64,000 bases of DNA from Brachionus plicatilis. Its lineage: Eukaryota > Rotifera > Eurotatoria > Ploima > Brachionidae. The notes under the pieces are model-generated. The model saw only the letters and a program-made list of their open reading frames with translations, ran no database searches and was not told where the DNA came from. Both the position numbers and the translations under genes were made by a program. Shown piece after piece: positions 46,390 to 57,514 of the stretch. The stretch is from NCBI GenBank assembly GCA_010279815.1, contig QEOQ01000670.1, forward strand, positions 2,716 through 66,715, read 5' to 3'. Every line of letters starts with the position of its first letter. Positions within the stretch are counted from its first letter, which is position 1.

Positions 46390-46995
46390 TTTCTTCTTTT
46401 TTTCCTGAACTATCAAACTTGACTTGAAATTTTATTTTATAAAAAAAAGTCTTTGGACTTGAGATTTTATTGTTTTAAAAAAGTATTTTAACTTCAGTGG
46501 TGGCTTCCTGGATCTGTCGATGCGAGCTGTGATCACTTTTAATATTTAAACATGTCTTACTTCTAACTTTCATGTCTTTCTTCCAGAGTTAGTAAAAAAT
46601 TCAAACTTTAAAGTCAGAATCGTTAAAAGTCAAAGTCAGACTTTGACTTTGAATTTTTTTTATACTTTAAAGTCTTGGCTTGGACTTTCATTTTAATAAT
46701 TTAGACTTGAACTAGATCGCCAAAAAAACTTGCTGGAACGGCAATCCATCTGTCAAGATCACAGTCATATGATTTTTGCCGTTCCAGGTAGCTATTATAG
46801 CGGCCTACTAAATAAGAACCCTTAAAAGCGCCGTTTAAAGAAAAAAAATTTTAAGAAAAAGTTTTGACCCTGATTTTATTAAAAAAAATTAAAGTAAACG
46901 TTTTGACTTGACTTCAAAAAAACAATTTTTGAAGTCAAAGTCCAGACTTGACTATGACTTCATGACTTTGACTTTTGACCAACTCAGCTTTCTTC
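46390..46995. repeat. AAGTC-array repeat, copy 3, with palindromic core
   Basis: Arrays of AAGTC/GACTT motifs at about 46395-46490, 46610-46710 and 46880-46985 surround a core present in both orientations: CTAGATCGCC...TGCTGGAACGGCAA at 46712-46743, and the reverse complement of TAGGCCGC...CTGGAACGGCAA at 46773-46807. This palindromic core could fold into a hairpin. The end CCAACTCAGC matches copy 2. A Polycomb-like coding fragment lies inside the left part (46490-46545). Confidence 0.6.
46490..46545 (-). pseudogene. Fragment resembling the Polycomb gene of this window
   Basis: 46507-46540 matches 48700-48733 of the Polycomb exon at 30 of 34 bases, all differences being transitions. In the same codon frame on the minus strand it reads SDHSSHRQIQEATTE against [15 protein letters not shown] in the gene. 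The similarity ends on both sides. It is most simply a captured or duplicated gene fragment. Confidence 0.5.
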
Positions 46996-47074
46996 TTAAT
47001 TAACGGTTTTAAATTTTCTTTTTAATCATTATTTATTTTCTTTTATCTTATTCAACTTAATTTTAATTTGGCAT

Positions 47075-48010
47075 ATGATTATCGCTTCAGTAAAAATAAT
47101 AGAATTAATCAGTAAATGTAATATTTTATTCAGTAAAAATGATTATCACATAAGTTAATTTTTTTCAGAAAATTATTTTCAGCAAAATTTTATATTGGTC
47201 AGCAAAATTATTTTTTAGCTAATAATAATAACAATTTATTCAGCATATTAATTAATAAAAAGGGTAAAAACAAAACACTGCTGCACATAAAGATTTCCAG
47301 TATACGGATTTCGTTTTCTATAGACATCGAAGAAGCTAGTGTCCATTGTCTCCAGCAAAGAGGAAAGTATTTCTGTCTCGCCTTCGCCAAGCAGCATCTA
47401 TGAAAACACATTCTTAGTTAATTTGGCTGATTGCGTTATTCCATTGGTAGCTAAACAGATTCAGATTGGACAGAGACGTGGGCCTGGACGCCCGAAAAAT
47501 GCTTGAAGAGCACTCATCAAACAGTAATTTTAATGCCATTTAACTAAAATTCAATAAATTTATTGAATAAATAAATATTTTTGTATTACTTTTTAATTAA
47601 TTTACTGAAATGGATTTATTGATTTAATAATATTATATTAACTGAACATTTAATTATTTTTTTGAAATTATTACTATTATTTTGAATTATTTTACTAAAT
47701 TAATTTTACTGAAGATTAAAATACTTTTGCTAAGAAAATTCAATAAATTTACTCAATGAATATTTTTTCTATTTCTTTTTAATTAATTTACTGAAATGGA
47801 TTTATTGATTTAATAATATTATATTAACTGAACATTTAATTATTTTTTTGAAATTATTACTTTTATTTTGAATTATTTTACTAAATTAATTTTACTGAAG
47901 ATTAAAATACTTTTGCTAAGAAAATTCAATAAATTTACTAAATGAATATTTTTACTATTTCTTTTTAATTAATTTACTGAAATGGATTTATTGATTAAAT
48001 ATACATTATT
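47075..48010. mobile_element. Motif-array element 3 (TTCAGTAAAA arrays), possible Mutator-like
   Basis: The left arm (about 47085-47260) carries repeated TTCAGTAAAA/TCAGCAAAA; the right arm (about 47540-48000) carries the inverse TTTTACTGAA/TTTACTGAAA. The G+C-richer core (about 47270-47510) includes a plus-strand frame ending IGQRRGPGRPKNA-stop, an AT-hook-like tail of the kind seen in MULE transposases. The layout parallels elements 1 and 2, but the exact ends and target duplication were not found. Confidence 0.5.
47596..48000. repeat. Tandem repeat, period about 186 bp
   Basis: TTTACTGAAATGGATTTATT starts at 47601, 47788 and 47973 (spacings 187 and 185). The first two units are nearly identical throughout; the third is partial. 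It forms the right arm of motif-array element 3. Confidence 0.8.
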
Positions 48011-48427
48011 TTACAGACCATATAATATTTTGACTTTTTATTTTTTTGCCAAAAACTTATTTTCCCGTTGAATACATAAAAATGGTCTGTGGAAAATTTG
48101 TTCTCAGTCGAGTCCATTAAGCTTTGTAAATGAGATTGTGACACAAAAAAAAAAAGAAAAATTTTGGAACTTTTATTATTTACACTTTAATATTTAAAAT
48201 ATTAACACTATTTATAATTTTTCGCATAACTTAACAATTAAAAATAAAATAATATTCGGCTTTAGAGAAACCATTTTCATAAAAAAAAAAAAATATTTTA
48301 AAAAAATACTTTCAAATGGCTCAGTGTTCGAAATGAAAAAAAGAAAAAAATAAGAAAAAAAAAACTCTTCTTCAAAAATATTTTGTAATACTAAAGATTG
48401 TCTATGTGGCAAAATTGTTTTATAGAG
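48011..48427. other. 3' flank of the Polycomb gene
   Basis: Probable 3' UTR and spacer; A-rich runs near 48145 and 48280. No gene. Confidence 0.5.
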
Positions 48428-49338
48428 TTAGGTGTCGCGTCGTTTAAAAAATCCATCTGGCGAAATGCATTCTTTGATAGTGACAGTGACAACGCCACTA
48501 GTGATATCAGTAATGACCACATCTTCGGTTGTGTGCGTGGTAAAGAAAGTGTTGAAGCTGTCCGCATCGGAATCCTTGCGGTCCTTGCAACTGTTTTTCT
48601 CTCCTCCTTCCTCATCTGTCAAATCCGCTATTTTATTTCGCTTGAGGCCTTTGATGATCTTTTTTTCATCACACTCCGAATCGGAGTCAGTGGACGCGTC
48701 CTGGATCTGTCGGTGCGAGCTGCGATCGCTTTCGCTCGATATCCTAACTCGGTTTGCCCTCAGAGCCCTCTTTTTGCTCGAGCAATTCGAGGACGCCGAC
48801 GAGGAGACTTTGCGCCGTCGGTGAGATTTGCTCGCCGAGTACACCGACGATTCGGACGAGAGCGAATTTGTCGAAGAGACGCGTTTCATACTGTTTGTGA
48901 GCGGCTTGATGGGACGTAGGCCTTCGGCCAGCCGCTTCGCGCTTCTAATTTCACTCTCTAATTCATTCTGCTCTTTGGCGTCGCCTGGACCCTCTGCCGC
49001 GCTCGCCTCGGCCTCTTTTATTTTTACCTGCTTTTTTTTGCTATTTAATCTAAATAAAAAATTAAAAAAAAAATTTTTTTTTTCAATTTTTTTATTAAAT
49101 AAATTACACTTGAAAATAGTTGTCTATGAGTTGCCGGTCGAATATGTTCCTTTCGGGCTCCCAAGTGTTGTGGCTTTCGTCCCAGTCGAGCCACTTGATC
49201 AAGTAGTGCCGCTTGCCCTTAAAAAAAGAAAATATTTGAAAAGCTGGATGCGACCGCTGGCCAAATTGAGGCTACTTTGATTTTTTTGTGTTTGAGGATC
49301 TTCTCCGCGGAGTAAATATCATTATTTTGGCTTGACAT
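48428..49338 (-). CDS. Pc: Polycomb chromodomain protein (CBX2/4/6/7/8 class)
   Basis: Minus-strand exons 49338-49276, 49217-49108 and 49049-48428 (264 residues, introns 58 bp). This is the H3K27me3-reading subunit of PRC1. The chromodomain occupies residues 9-57: [15 protein letters not shown], then [20 protein letters not shown] and [12 protein letters not shown], with the aromatic cage residues in place (Tyr at the strand start, the two Trp of the KW..W block, NTWEP). The middle is a Lys/Ser-rich low-complexity region ([13 protein letters not shown]). The C-terminus is a Pc/C-box, [20 protein letters not shown] followed by GFFKRR, the RING1-binding element. Possession of both modules separates Polycomb from HP1 proteins. 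The exon 3 coding sequence is clearly richer in G+C than the surroundings. It is short like CBX7; a single Pc gene would be normal for an invertebrate. Confidence 0.95.
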
Positions 49339-52300
49339 TGTGCCTTGTGAGCGACTCGGTTGAATTTCACTTTGTAATATCTAGATTGAAAAATAATTGA
49401 GTGTAATTAAGTAAAATGTTAATTAATATGGAGGATTTCGTAAATGTAATGTGAAAAAGTGTAAATACAAGATTAATTTCTAATTCGGTTTGATTTTAAT
49501 TTATGCTCAGAATAAAGATAGACATGATGTATTTACTTTGTCTGTTCAGTCAGAATTTTTCGTCCTGCTTTGATTTTGAGACTGGTGAAGCGTTTTGCAG
49601 TGCATGTCAAATTTTTAAAATTAATTAAAATTAACATGATAAAAATTATTTTTTTTATAATCTTTTTTTAAGTCTAAAATTTGCTCGAAGGTGGAAAATT
49701 TTTTAATTAAAAAATTTTTTGAAAGATACAAAAATATAAAAATAATATTTAATTTAAATAAAAGTTCTCTTCTGTCCATTTTAAATTTAATAGAGAGATA
49801 ATTCGTGAAAAATTGAAAATAAAAAATTTTAAATTTTTTTTAATCTTTTTTTAAGTCTAAAATTTGCTCAAAGGTGGAAAATTTTTTAACGAAAAAATTT
49901 TTGGTAAAATACAAAAATAAAAAAATAATATTTAAATTAAATAAAATTTCTCTTCTGTCAATTTTAAATTTAATAGAGAGATAATTCGTGAAAAATTGAT
50001 AATAAAAAATTTTTTAAATTTTTTTTAAAAAGTCCTTAAAATAGTTTTTTTCAAAATTTCAATATTAAGATAAATAGGCCAAATTATTGTGTAAAAAAAA
50101 CTTTTGAATTTTCAAAAAATTCAAAAATTTGTATTTTTTTTTAAATTCGTAATTCAAATATTGAAAAATTTAACTGTTAAGAATACGGAAATTTTTAATT
50201 AATTCAAAAATTTACACCACTAATAAAGACAATTTTTTTTGAAATTTCAATTTCTGTACTATTTAGAAAATTGTTATTTAATGTAAAATCATGCAAACAA
50301 TTTTCAATCGAGTGGCCTTTTCTTTGCTTCGGTGAATTTTGGAATAAAAAGGCGAAATATTTTTTCTTCAAATTTAAAAATAAAATGATAATTGTGAAAA
50401 ATTTATAAATTTTTAATATGAAAATCAAAATTATGCTCTATTAATTCAGAAAAATGTTAAAAAATCTAATATTTAGTACTTTTTCTATCAATATTAAATA
50501 TATCCTTCATAATATAAAGAATTTTTTAGTATTTTGCTTTTGTTTACGTTTAACAAATTATGTTTAAAAATGTTAAACTTTTATTTTAAAAATTATTGCC
50601 AAAGATAGAAATAAAACTTGTGCTCAATTTAATAAAAACTGTTTTTGCTCCAAACTTCACCTTAACATATTGTTTTCAAATTCAGTCAAAAAGAATAGAT
50701 AAAAGTATTAAAAAAAAACATCTTTTCTTTTAAGAGTTAAATATATAATTTAAATATTTTTAAGAAAATCAAAATTTAAAGCAAGTCCATATTAAACTGA
50801 AAAATAGAATTAATTTTTAATTTTGTTTTACAAAAGAAAAGTTTAAATATTAAATCTCCAAGACACAATCTTAATTCTATCACAATTCAACTTAATATTA
50901 ACATGACCTTGCTAAAAAAACTTCTCTAGTTTTAAAAATTTAGATATGTCAAATGATACTTTTGTCAAATTGGATCAAAGTTTTCTAAAAATTAAAAATA
51001 TAATCTTCTGTAAAATACTTAGCCACAAAAAAGATTATATTACAGATAATTTGAAACTTGTAAAGTTTTGACCGGTTATCTTTATTCTAATTCAAAATTA
51101 ATCTTTGTGGCTTTATACCTATAAAAAAGTTATTGCTAAGTCAAGAATATGTTAAAATTTTCAATCATTTGATAAACATTTTTGAGATTTTATTAGAGAA
51201 AATGTGAAATCATGGTCTTATTTTTAAATCAGCTTAAGATTTAATTGAAAGCATTTAAACATAATTCTAAAAAAATATCTTAACATGGTTTAATCAATCG
51301 AATTATGGTCAAATAAAGTAAAAACACATTTTTATTTATTTCTTCGAATGCTTTTGATGAATACTTAGGCAGTTTCCTTTGACATTGATAAAAGCAAAAG
51401 AGGTTGGATATATCATCTTGGTTTCAATAGTCTTTTCGAAAGTGTTGATCTGATAAAAAGTATCAAAAATATTTTTTTGCACAAAAGATTTAAAAAGAAA
51501 AAAAGTATATCTTTTCTGCAAAAAAAATGCATTAGAATCAAATTTTTGATTTGATCCTAAAATATCCTTTAAACTCCATCTAAAAATTATATAACATGCT
51601 ACAATCGTTTGAGCCTTATTTTCAGTTCTTAAGGTATAATAATAAAACAGTTTAAGTCAATTTTCTTCCTGGAATTATTATTTATTATATTAAATCATAA
51701 TTCAGAAAAATCTTTAAACAAACTTAATAGAGGCATTTTTTATTAAATTCAACTTTAAAACAAAATTCTAAATATAGTTTCAATTAAAACTTTCTAAATT
51801 ATATACAAATTTAGAGTCTAATAAAAGCTAAAAGAAAACTTAAATAAAAGTTTAATTTTTCAATTTCAGAGTTTATTTGTTAAATTCTATCAAATCAATC
51901 AACTATTTTATTAGAAAAAAAAATACTGTTTAATCGTAGGCGGCTTCAGATTTATTTCACTAAAGTTACTAAAATTAGTTTAAAAATTGATATCATTTTA
52001 TAAATAAAACTTGATAATTTTATTTAATAGTTTTAAAATAAAGTTCATTTTCGATTTATCCATTATAAATTTAATAATGTGATAATTAGTAAAATAATTC
52101 GATAAATAAAAAAAAATTTCTGATAAAAACTCAATAAACATTTATTTCTAAAGATTTTTCAAAAAAATCCCAAAAAAATAATTATATTCACAAATTACGA
52201 TAAAGAGAAAAAGAAAATTTTGAAAATAAAGTAAATATTAAAAAAATAATTTGAAAGTCTTTGTTACAAGTAAAAGATATTTAAATTTAATCATTTAAAA

Positions 52301-54147
52301 AAATATAAATACCGATTAAACTATTATATAACAAATTTTCAATTTGCCTGATTTATATGTTCCATGATTATTCGAACTTTTTGATTGTAATCTAATTTCT
52401 GTGAGCTATTTTAATTGTGATTATGCTTTATTAAAAATACTCAAATCTTTTTAAAACGACGCTTGAAATTAGAAATTAAGAAAACAATCTTTGATTAAAT
52501 ATTTGTTTTAATAAATTTAATAATGATTAATTCTTTTAAAAACTAGAAACATTATCATATTTTAAAACACATGTTATTTTAAATTCAGAAAAACATGAAT
52601 GAAAAAATTACTAATTTAACATATTCTATTTCTTAAAATTATCTAGTTTTTTAAAATCTTGCAGTTTTAAATATCAATTTAAATCAATATATAATATTGA
52701 TTGATGTTCTATTAGAGAATTAAGTTAAAATAAAAGTTTAAATTACTTAAGTAAAAAAAAACAATGATGACATTGTTTTGCTTAAAGCCTAATATCCAAT
52801 TTCTGTGACAATTATTTTGAAAATATTACTTAACTTCAAATTTTATTGATATTTATAAGTCTTTATGGCTCAATAAGACGTAAATATCCTAACAAAAATT
52901 TCAAATGAGCATATTTATTATCTAAATATCTTTCTTCAAAGTAATTTACGATTATTTATTTCGAAAAAAAAAATTTAAATGATAATATGATTCTTTAATG
53001 GATTTTTTTCCAATTTTATGCTTTTCAATGGAATCATAAAATCATGTTTTGCTTAAATAAGGCTTCAATTTTTTGACTTTTGCTGCGAAATACTATTTTT
53101 TGAGAAAAAAATTATTTCTTACAGGTACGTGACTTTTGATTTTGAAATTTTTTTTAGGTAACCTGATCGAATTATTGATAAATATAAGCAAAAAATACGG
53201 AAAATGTGAATAATTGAGCTTATTTTTAAAAAAAATTTCTATTTTAAATTGATTTTTGACAAGCCAAATAAATCATTTTAGCTTTAGTTTACTGACAAGC
53301 AATTAAAATTTTGAGAAAAAAAAAATTGCCCAATTTTTAAATTATAAAGGTAGATAGTATTTATGAAATAGAATTAATCATTTAAGCGATATTTTTATGA
53401 TCACATAAAAATAATTTAAAATAAAATAATAGCATGATTAAAAAAAAGAGATCATGGGCTTACAAATATTCACAGTGAAAAATTACTAAGCATAACTTGC
53501 TTTTGTTTAATGTAAAATTATTATTTAAAAGAAATATAAAACTAATAAATTGGTAAATTAAAGCTAAACAAAAGAATCACAAAAGCGTACTTTATTAGGT
53601 ATTTTAAAAGTTTTTAATTCAAATTCCATTTAAAACAAAAGAGATAGTAAAAAACTTGATAAAAACAAGCTTTCAAATTGATTAGATTTAAAATAAATAA
53701 TTTGATTAAATTTTGAATCCTAAAAAATATTTTAATTAATTTTAAATTAAGCTTCAAAAATCCTACTTAAAAAAATTATTTCAATTTTTTCTTCCAACTC
53801 AAATCCAATCCCAATAATAATTACCTTATCTATTTGTCTTGTATTCAGAGCATGATGGTATTATCTTAAAATTAAAAAAAAAAACAATCCAAAGTCGATG
53901 TAAAATGTCAGTTTATTTAAATTTGTCGAACTAAGATAAAATAAACTCAATTTTTAACTAGCTTTAAATTCAAGAAACAAATTCTAGATAAATAAAATAT
54001 TTCGAAATAATTAAGAACAATTAATGTTGCATAAGATAAGAATTTTCTGATATTTTACTGTATAGAAATAAACATAATCAAAAAAAGTAAATCACGTGCT
54101 GATTATTAAAATTTTATTTTTGATAAATACCGCCTTAATTGATTGAA
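49339..54147. other. 4.8-kb noncoding interval
   Basis: Between the divergent Polycomb and SDR genes. Very A+T-rich; only the 183-bp tandem duplication at 49660-50030 stands out. No exon with family similarity found on either strand. Confidence 0.5.
49660..50030. repeat. Tandem duplication, period about 183 bp
   Basis: AAGTCTAAAATTTGCTC...GGTGGAAAATTTTTTAA... starts near 49671 and again near 49854, with close similarity over the whole unit including AATAGAGAGATAATTCGTGA. No coding content. Confidence 0.7.
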
Positions 54148-55492
54148 ATGTTAAAAATGTTGGGAACAATTTTAATATTAATACCTCCAATTGTTTTACT
54201 GGGCTATTTGGCAAACAGGTTTTTATTCCGCGGATCAAAATGTAAATCAAAAAATAGACTCAATTCCAAAGTGGCGGTAGTAACAGGAGCTAATTGTGGA
54301 ATAGGTTATGAAACAGCGCTAGATTTGGCCAAGAGAGGTTATTATCTGAATTTATTTATAATTCTTAAAAAAAACTTATTTTAAACTTTATTTTAAATTA
54401 TTTTTTACTCTTCTTTTAAATATAGATGCAACTGTTATCTTGGCTTGTAGGGATTTAAGTCGAGCTAATGAAGCAGCCGAAAAAATAAAATTTGAAACAG
54501 CTAATGTGAATGTTTATGTAGAAAAGTTGGACCTAGCTAGTCTTGAATCAATTAGAAATTTTGTCAAAAATTTTAGGGAAAAATTCCAAAGATTGGACAT
54601 TTTAATCAATAATGCAGGTAAACTAATAATTTAACTCTAAACGTAGATTTTAAACATTTAAAAATTAAGGCTTACTGACCAGTTCTTATGTTGAAACTAA
54701 AGATGGCTTCGAGACTCAATTCGGAGTAATGCATCTTGGACATTTTTATTTAACTTATTTACTGCTTGATTTTCTCAAATCATCCAAACCAAGTCGGGTT
54801 GTAAATCTTACATCCGAAGCCCATCGTTGTAAGAAAATAAAAACATCTTTTTTTTTTAATTTTTAAAAAAATTTAATGAATAAGTTTGCAAATTAAATTG
54901 GAATGACATAATGCTTAAAAATAAATACAGCAGTTTTGTAGCCTACCAGCAAGCCAAACTGGCAAATATATTATTTACTTTAGAGTTTAACAAAAGGTAT
55001 AAAGAAGAAGGTGTAATGGCAGTGAGTGTACATCCCGGTTTTGTAAAAACTGAGATAAATCGGCATTTCACGGAAAAATTTGGTCTTAGAACTTTACTGT
55101 TTGTTGTTATCTATCCGTTTTATGTAATTGGTAGTATGAGTTCTAAATTAGGTAATTTTAATTAAATTTTAAATGAATTTACAGAAATTTTTTATTTTTT
55201 TTAGGTGCTCAGACTAGCATTCATTGTGCTGTTGCTGACGAAATTCCGGATGACAACCGAATTTATTACAGGTAAACAAAAAATTGAAATACGTAAAGCA
55301 AAAAATAAAAAGATAAAATTTTTCATTTAAATTGTTTGTAGATAAAAAATTTCAAAGATTTGTTTAGTTTTTAATTTAATTGATTTTTTTTAAAGAAATT
55401 GTAAACCAGCAAATTGTTCATCTGAAGCAATGAATGAAATCGAAAGTAAAAAACTATGGGAATTTAGTACTAAAATCTTAAATTTAGAATAA
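54148..55492 (+). CDS. RDH-like: Short-chain dehydrogenase, retinol dehydrogenase 11/12/13-like
   Basis: Six exons: 54148-54337, 54426-54617, 54670-54828, 54885-55151, 55205-55271 and 55396-55492 (323 residues). NAD(P)-dependent SDR; relatives reduce retinal or oxidise retinol and other lipids at ER or mitochondrial membranes. An N-terminal membrane anchor (about 4-25) precedes [20 protein letters not shown] (the TGxxxGIG cofactor loop), [18 protein letters not shown], the catalytic Ser in [14 protein letters not shown] (the catalytic YxxxK) and [11 protein letters not shown]. All active-site residues are present. The ATG three codons into the open frame is chosen because the earlier codons lack ATG. 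Exon 1 ends in a weak GTTATT donor, giving Arg-Asp-Ala where the family has Arg-Gly-Ala. AATAAA at 55538. It converges on the next gene. Substrate cannot be told from sequence. Confidence 0.92.
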
Positions 55493-55537
55493 TCACAAAA
55501 AAATAATTTATTATTTTTAAATTTAATTTTGATAATC

Positions 55538-55543
55538 AATAAA
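55538..55543 (+). promoter_or_regulatory. Polyadenylation signal of the SDR gene
   Basis: AATAAA 46 bp after the stop codon; the stop of the converging gene's longer form is at 55555, so the transcripts overlap at their 3' ends. Confidence 0.5.
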
Positions 55544-55554
55544 AAGATCAAAAT

Positions 55555-57094
55555 CTATGTGTTTTTGTCATAAAATTCCCAAAATTGATTATCCTCTTGT
55601 ATATTTTCATTTGGCTTAACATCAGCCACAGGTTCATCAAAATTAACCACTTCCACAACTTCCTTTTCGACTGCTTTTTTACGCTCAGCGTCCGCATTTT
55701 TCTTAGGTTTGGGTCTTTCGACTCGTTCCCTAGGAATAGCCGGAAGCCTATTTGCTTGTTCATTTTTGAACACTTTAAAATCCTTCAGCATCCTTTCATC
55801 GATTATTGACAGCTCTAGCCATTGACCTTAAGATTTAATATTTATCTAATTATTATTTAACAAAAAAAAGTTCTCTTTTAGTGATTTATTTAAGTAAAAA
55901 AAAAACATCTTTAAATTCTATCATTGATTCTTATTTTGCTTCTGCCTTGGCTCGTTTGGCTTCGGCCCGCTCAGCTTCAATTAAAGCATAGTCGTGAAGT
56001 ATTCTTTCATCAACTGTGTTAAGCTCAGTCCATTTAACTAAAAGAATTGTTATAGAATTAGTAATCTGTAAAGGTGTTAAAGGGTTGTGTCAGGTGTATT
56101 TTTAAAATAAAAATTAAACTTACTTAGCCAGTCGGTCTTGCGTCTATGCGGTGTAATCACATTTTTATTCCAACTTTCCATATGCTTTTTATTTACATCA
56201 CCATTGTGGACAGATTCTCGATGACCAGTTTTGTAAATGGTGGGGTACCCGTGACCAATGGCATGTCTCAAGTGATTGCCTAAATCATAATATTCGCTTA
56301 CAAGGATATCACGCTCATTTTTGTTCACATTTAGCTCATTTTGTTCTTCTTTGGCCTTTTTTTTGATGATTCCTGTATTGTGAATTTTTGATAAAGTGTC
56401 ATGCACCTTTATTCTGTCGCCCAAAAGTCTCTCGGTGTCGTAGGTTCCGAATTTGTGACGAATATTTTGTGGAATTTCATCGCTCGATGCCCATTGTCTG
56501 TACAACTCGTGGTACTTTCCAGGTACATGAATCACATTTTTTGTTGGATAATTTGCCTCTTTGGTAACACCATCAGGAGTATGAAAATGTTTGTAAATGG
56601 TTCCATCTGCAGCTTTGTAAGATTCCACATTGGGCACATTTTCGGACATGGTTCTGTTATCGACAACTGTTGGTGGATTATACAAAGAAGCATTTCCGAC
56701 CTCTACAACATTTCCATTTAATTCATAACTTTGTTCATTGGCAAACACATTTTTTGTTTTATCTGTTGTGGCTTCAAAAGAGGACACATATTTTCTTAAA
56801 TTGTTGTAATCTTTTGTCTGACTTTGGTTAGCTTTTAGGCCAGGATTTAGTCCATTGAAGCTAAAAGTGTTCAAATAAGAGTTATCGTTGTTGATGAAAA
56901 ATTTTTGTCTTGGCAAGCCGACTCGGATTCTGGCAGCGTCGAATTCAGGGTTTGCTGAAATTTAAAAAAAGAAAATTATGGCATTATTGGGACAATTTTT
57001 GATTACCTGAATCAAATTTCATGGTTTTTACTCTCTGCGATTCAGGTCTGTGATAGTCCGAGTATTTAACAGTTGCTTCTGGATTAGCGGACAT
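55555..57094 (-). CDS. Uncharacterised protein with two alternative, homologous last exons
   Basis: Exon 1 is 57094-57007 and exon 2 is 56954-56124. Exon 2 ends in a strong GTAAGT donor (phase 1) that can join either of two terminal exons. Form A uses 56037-55931 (341 residues, ends in an Ala/Glu/Arg/Lys-rich helix); form B uses 55826-55555 (396 residues, Pro/Lys/Glu-rich then acidic tail). The two last exons begin with related sequence: KWTELNTVDERILHDY and QWLELSIIDERMLKDF. No signal peptide or membrane segment. The body is hydrophilic, Asn/Tyr/His-rich, with motifs such as GTIYKHFHTPDG, IRHKFGTYDTERLL and YYDLGNHLRHAIGHG, reminiscent of small ciliary microtubule-associated proteins, but no family was recognised. 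It could also splice exon A to B only if the A stop were skipped, which phase does not suggest. Confidence 0.75.
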
Positions 57095-57514
57095 TATTTT
57101 TTTTTTCAATTATCCCAAAGCGTCTAAATAGTTAAATAAATTTACATCATTTGATATTTACCAAGTTTTTTGTTGAAAAAAAGTTTCCATAGTAATTAAT
57201 AGGAAAAATTGAAAATTCTAAACAAAATTTTCGGGAATTAGCTTCTTTTTAGCAACCAATAAATCGAAATATTTAAATTTATCCTTGAAAATAAAGCTTA
57301 AAATTAAATATTTCGTTTTTTATTTGAATATAAATATTTACTTTTTTTAAAAATGGATTTTTTTAAAACTTTAAAAAAGAATAATTTTTTTAAAACAAAA
57401 TTTTCTCAGACTAAGATATTTATAATTAAATATTATAATAAAATATTGTACTTCTTTAATTATTATTCAGTTTTATAATTTTCTTTTTTTTAAGTGAATT
57501 TTTGAATTATATTA
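57095..57514. other. Upstream flank of the alternative-exon gene
   Basis: A+T-rich; ends at the TA target site of the Tigger element. Nothing else recognised. Confidence 0.5.

Noticed and set aside
48398..49280. Several plus-strand open frames opposite the Polycomb gene
   Set aside because: They are antisense by-products of the G+C-rich Polycomb exons; the minus strand gives a chromodomain and Pc box with correct splice sites.
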